DNA from: Phoenix dactylifera
Taxonomy: Eukaryota > Streptophyta > Magnoliopsida > Arecales > Arecaceae
Length of the DNA: 64,000 bases
NCBI RefSeq assembly: GCF_009389715.1
Contig: NC_052392.1
Location: 32,771,227 to 32,835,226 of the forward strand
Reading direction: 5' to 3'
Below the pieces are notes generated by a model, which saw only the letters and a program-made list of their open reading frames with translations, had not been told where the DNA came from and did no database searches. How positions within the stretch are numbered: the stretch's first letter is position 1; each line of letters starts with the position of its first letter. The position numbers and the translations under genes are program-made. Positions 60,277 through 64,000 of this stretch are shown here, piece by piece.

Positions 60277-60740
60277 GTTCTTGTCACATGCTTTTGGGTT
60301 TCAATCAAGCATATAGTATAAGTACATGCATGTGCACATTAACAAACTATAGGTGCATAGTTTTGTTCCATAATCCATGTGCACTGCTTGGATAGCTATT
60401 TTCCTGTGATGCTATTGGTAACATGTAGGTTTTGGATTAGCTCGGCCTCTCACATATATCGTAAGTTGGAGGAGAATCTAGAATATGCATATTTTGGAAT
60501 TATGTATAAAAATAGCTATAAGCAAAAACAGTGATGATATTTATAGGTATGTCCTTCTTGAGGAGGTTGTTATTTTAAATGAGATTACAAACTTGAGCTT
60601 TCCTTACATTAGTTAAATTACCATTATTGTTCTCTTGTCATAAAATACATAGGGCTGCGACTAATATCAGTCTCATAGCTCCAGTTCCTCGTTGAAACCT
60701 CTTGTTGTCTAAATCATGAGAAAATTATGATAAAACTTAT
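60277..60740. other. 3' flank of SNF2 gene
   Basis: Contains the SNF2 3' UTR, end not determinable; no gene recognised. Confidence 0.4.
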
Positions 60741-60744
60741 TGTG

Positions 60745-60868
60745 CTGGCCAATAAAACATTATCTCAGCTGGTTGGCATGATTCTCCCCATACTACAGGT
60801 CCAGAGTTTAAACCTTGGTGGTGGCAACCTCACTATGTTCCTCAAAAAAGTAAAAAGAAAAGCAAAAA
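60745..60868 (+). mobile_element. tRNA-derived SINE
   Basis: An A-box-like TATCTCAGCTGGTTGGCA at 60761 and a B-box-like GTCCAGAGTTTAAACCTTGG at 60799 lie 38 bp apart, as in tRNA-type polymerase III promoters. An A-rich tail follows at 60842-60868. The B box is mutated (TTTAAACC for TTCAAATC), so it is probably inactive. Confidence 0.6.
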
Positions 60869-61016
60869 AGAACTTGTTGCGAGTTAGTGGAAATGGCAAG
60901 AGTTGCACTATCTACTCTAATGTTCACTAAAAAAGTACATGAGGAAACAAGCAGATAAGTAATGTTATTATGTTGCAAAATATTAATTTTATTTTTCTTT
61001 CGTTTTTCTTTTAGAG

Positions 61017-61190
61017 TATGTTTGGTTGTCGGCAAAAAGGTTTTGGAAAACCAAAGCTTCTGGAACAGTTGGTTTTCCAACTATTTAGCTGATTAAAAAA
61101 CTAATAACAAATTTAACTTTTTTTGAAATTCTCTGAAAAATGTTTTCTTTTTCTTTTTATTTTCCATAGTTTTTTAATCAACCAAACATA
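61017..61190. mobile_element. Small MITE with 12-bp perfect TIR
   Basis: TATGTTTGGTTG at 61017-61028 and its exact inverse CAACCAAACATA at 61179-61190 bound a 174-bp AT-rich non-coding body. The GTTTGGTTG type end is common in plant MITEs. No target duplication is clear. Confidence 0.6.
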
Positions 61191-61341
61191 TAACAAACCA
61201 TATAACATCCGAGATAATCACTAAATTAGAGGTTTGATAATTTTGTCTAAAAACTCCCTAGGAAACTAAGTCTAACAAAACATGTGTTGCTTCGTATCTT
61301 TATGCAGCCTTCAAGTCACAAAGGGTATATGATATGTTAAG

Positions 61342-61847
61342 TGTTAATAATCCCACATAGAATAGGGAAAGAGCCTTAGTGGTGCTTATATGCTCATGGG
61401 CTTATCCACAAATTAGCTTAAACTTTTGGGTTGAATTTTAATATAGTATCAGAGCTAGGTTCCTTTCCACTTCTGATGTGAGTCTATTCTTAAACACCCC
61501 CTCTCACTTGGGAGCCCAGGGGATGGAACCTAGAGCGAGGCAAAATACGTGGATTAAAGTGAGGCATGGAGGCATCAGTGTAAGAGGAATTGTGGGCTCT
61601 GATACCATGATAAAGTTTAATTCAAACCTCTCAGGTGGAAGACTGAGGAATGGAACTCAGAGCAATGGATGATGGGTGGATTAAAGTGAGGGTGTGGAGT
61701 CATCTGAGGATAAGAGAAATTGTGGGTTCTGGTGTTGAAAGAGTGGAAGTAATCCGACATCAGATAGGGAAGGATCCTAGTAATGCTTATATAGTCATAG
61801 GCTCATCCACCTCCTAGATTAAGCTTTTGAGTTGGATTTTAATATAA
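61342..61847 (+). mobile_element. Degraded TRIM-like element
   Basis: Two diverged terminal repeats: 61342-61443 (TGTTAATAATCCCACAT ... GCTTATATGCTCATGGGCT ... TTAATATA) and 61733-61847 (TGTTGAAAGAG ... GCTTATATAGTCATAGGCTC ... TTAATATA). The first is followed at once by GTATCAGAGCTAGG, matching the initiator-Met primer-binding site TGGTATCAGAGC apart from one base. The interior of about 290 bp is non-coding. Confidence 0.75.
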
Positions 61848-61999
61848 TGAATTTAGAAATGTACCAATAATCAGTAAACACCATCCAATATGACTCTTAG
61901 ATCTAAAGATCGTGTTCTGAATTTTTCAAGTATCTGACTAATGGAAGGGCATCTGACTTTACCCAAATCTTTCTTGAACCATTTCATTTAACCAATATC

Positions 62000-62142
62000 A
62001 GCTCTCTGATTGCTAATAGCTTCGCCTGGATATCTTCTATGTTGCATCAAATTGTCAGTGCCCATAGTGGTTCTCTGATTGCTAATAGCTCCACATGGAC
62101 AGGTTCTATGTTGCCCCAAATTGTCAATGCCCATAGTGGCCT
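62000..62142. repeat. 72-bp tandem duplication
   Basis: Two units share TCTCTGATTGCTAATAGCTYC, CTATGTTGC..CAAATTGTCA and TGCCCATAGTGG in order, with modest divergence. Non-coding. Confidence 0.8.
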
Positions 62143-62907
62143 TCATGTGACATCTCTAATCACAATGTGAATTGGTGATTTTTTTCAGTCTTGGTTTCTT
62201 CAGAATTTATCACAAACCATGTCAATTTTAGTTATCTTCAATTACAACCTGTTCAGAATAGTGCCCATCTCTTATTTCTTCTCTTGTTTGTAATGCTCTC
62301 TCATTCCTTTGATTTGGATTACTGGCTTGTTCCATGAACTTGGGCTTACCCCTGTGGTCACACCACTTAACATTCTTATGGTCTAACATTGAATATTGAT
62401 TAGTGCATTCCTGTGTATTGGGACCTAGATAACTATGATCTGAATAGGTCTTCCTCCCTTTCGCTCAAAAATTAAGAAAAAGTCATTCCTATCCTTCCAT
62501 TGTGCCTATCTACTGCATCCAAACTCTTGTGTTCTTCTAGTAGGTTCATTTGTAATGGGACCTAAAATGACTCAATAGCTTGAGGATGCAAGCTGCCAAG
62601 CTGGTAGTCTCTTGGTATTGTTTATAAAAGATGCAGGTTATGAATATCATCCTCGCTACATTTCATGATCTTAATGAAATTTTGATGGGTTTTGCCTATT
62701 TATGTATCAAAGAAGAGATTAATAGAGGGACTTTAAAATGCTGTTTCGTTGTTTGTTCCAATTCGGAATTATAGTTTCCAAAGCTATGATTTTTTAATTA
62801 TTTGTTATTGAAAAATGCAAATGTATTTACAGTTGCTTAATTATGCGAAGCTGAAAGATATTACAATATTTAACAATACTATATATTATTATAATAATTA
62901 ACTATAT

Positions 62908-63482
62908 ATAAGAGTTGATTTTATTTCTCTTGAGAGGAGAGGGTATCTACTTTTCTTGACCTCAAAATCAATATAGGGCATTCAAATTGAAGATCTGCAA
63001 CATTGATCAAGAAGGAAAATTTACGTATTTTGGTGGTCTCTAACTTATGCATTGTATGGACAAAAAAAATGAACTATTAAAACGATATAAGATCATGTTT
63101 TTCTATGATCCAAGCATTAATAACTGTTGATTATAAATCTCTCTCTCTTTCTCTCTATGTATGTATCAACTTGTGTAGATCATGATCAATACTGTAGATT
63201 CATGTAGATCATGATCAATAATGTAGATTCTGAATTTGAATGTTTTAATATGTATTTTAGCATACTAGCATAATGAAAACTAAAACTATCCATTTTTGTA
63301 TCTACATAATCCATAAGTTAGAAATCATCAAAATACATGATTTTTTTTTAATCTGAAATATTTTAGTGTAATAGATCATGATGAATGGTGTAAATCTTTG
63401 ATTTGGATGCCCTATTATTGATTTTGTAGTTGAGGTGAGTGCATACCTTCTCCTCTCAAAAGGAGCAAAATCTATCTCTTAT
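62908..63482. mobile_element. MITE with long (about 115 bp) terminal inverted repeats
   Basis: The left arm 62908-63030 (ATAAGAGTTGATTTTATTTC, GAGAGGAGAGGGTAT, AAAATCAATA, AGGGCATTCAAAT) matches the inverse of the right arm 63365-63482 (ATAAGAGATAGATTTTGCTC, GAGAGGAGAAGGTAT, AAAATCAATAATAGGGCAT) at most positions. Long TIRs point to a Mutator-like or fold-back MITE. A TAGATCATGATCAAT motif is doubled in the interior (63174-63222). No transposase. Confidence 0.75.
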
Positions 63483-64000
63483 AATAATAATCACAACATT
63501 CATATGATTATATATTATACTATATTATATAATAATGACTATAGTAAAATTAATTTGGATTTATAATAAAATAATATTAATTAGTTTATTATTCTTCTAT
63601 GATAGTTTTAATTATATTATATACGACAATAACTACAATATGAAGATAGTAATATTATTAAATTAATTATATATAAAAATTATTGTGACCATTTTTAACT
63701 ATATTATGAAATTAATCTGGGGTCTTTTTATGAATCCTCTGATAGATTGCAATTGAATTGTAGATAAGTAAACAGCGGTAAAGGCTTGCCACAACTTCAA
63801 TTACTGCAGTTAGTACTGCAATCCATGCAATTAGAGGCAATCAAACAGTCCCAAAAACTGTCCTGTAGCCTGAGACCTCCCACTTAATCTCCCAAAGCTC
63901 ACCTTCTTTCCAACATTAGGGGAATAACTTCTCCAAGTTGTCATCCTCTAATCCACAACAGAAGGTTAGATTGGATATAAACATCATATGCTGTAAAAAC
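63483..64000. other. AT-rich DNA to window end
   Basis: 63.5-63.7 kb is almost pure AT. The end near 63.74-63.86 kb (GCGGTAAAGGCTTGCCAC, CAATCAAACAGTCCC) has the look of a MITE terminus whose partner is not identified. No gene. Confidence 0.35.

Overview
This is a nuclear genomic window from a flowering plant. Genes are intron-rich, GT-AG spliced and widely spaced. Most intergenic and intronic DNA is transposon-derived: Ty3/gypsy and Ty1/copia LTR elements, TRIMs, CACTA, PIF/Harbinger and MULE-like MITEs, a SINE and many microsatellites. The sharply GC-rich 5' end of the SNF2 gene (46.9-47.5 kb) in an AT-rich background resembles the 5'-3' GC gradient of monocots. A palm-like monocot is my guess; the sequence alone does not prove it.

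Four protein-coding genes can be assembled with consistent splice phases. (1) 4401-6007 (+): seven-exon bHLH transcription factor of the BEE/CIB/HBI1 type. (2) 18484-25750 (-): seven-exon BTB-BACK protein of the POB1/LRB type, with tandemly duplicated acidic exons and long TE-bearing introns. (3) 38252-41100 (+): two-exon phytocyanin-fold (early nodulin-like/uclacyanin-like) secreted protein, predicted GPI-anchored. (4) 46896-60276 (+): three-exon HIRAN-SNF2-RING helicase like SMARCA3-like protein 1, with introns of 4.6 and 6.2 kb. They act in separate pathways (transcription, ubiquitin ligation, cell surface, DNA repair) and show no operon-like relation.

Layout. 0-4 kb: gypsy gag fragment, small tandem repeat, 523-bp CACTA element. 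4.4-6.1 kb: bHLH gene. 6.1-8.3 kb: dead copia pol and a 230-bp tandem duplication. 8.3-13.5 kb: a Del/Tekay-like LTR pair with a non-coding interior of about 0.2 kb. 13.5-18 kb: LTR debris, a Harbinger MITE, AT-rich DNA. 18.2-25.8 kb: LRB gene, whose large intron holds an 839-bp palindromic TRIM dimer flanked by a GGGAC target-site duplication. 26.1-29.3 kb: truncated gypsy LTR plus gag. 29.3-36.8 kb: opposing truncated gypsy element with a nested 2.6-kb solo LTR. 38.2-41.3 kb: phytocyanin-like gene. 41.3-46.8 kb: repeats. 46.9-60.3 kb: SNF2 gene, whose second intron contains a TRIM with only 55 bp between its LTRs. 60.3-64 kb: SINE, MITEs and a TRIM remnant.

I found no new enzymatic or defence system. 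The strongest unusual observations are structural: the inverted TRIM dimer that seems to have integrated as one unit, the 55-bp-interior TRIM, and the internal exon and segment duplication in the LRB gene. All calls come from reading the sequence and remembered family motifs; no database search was run.
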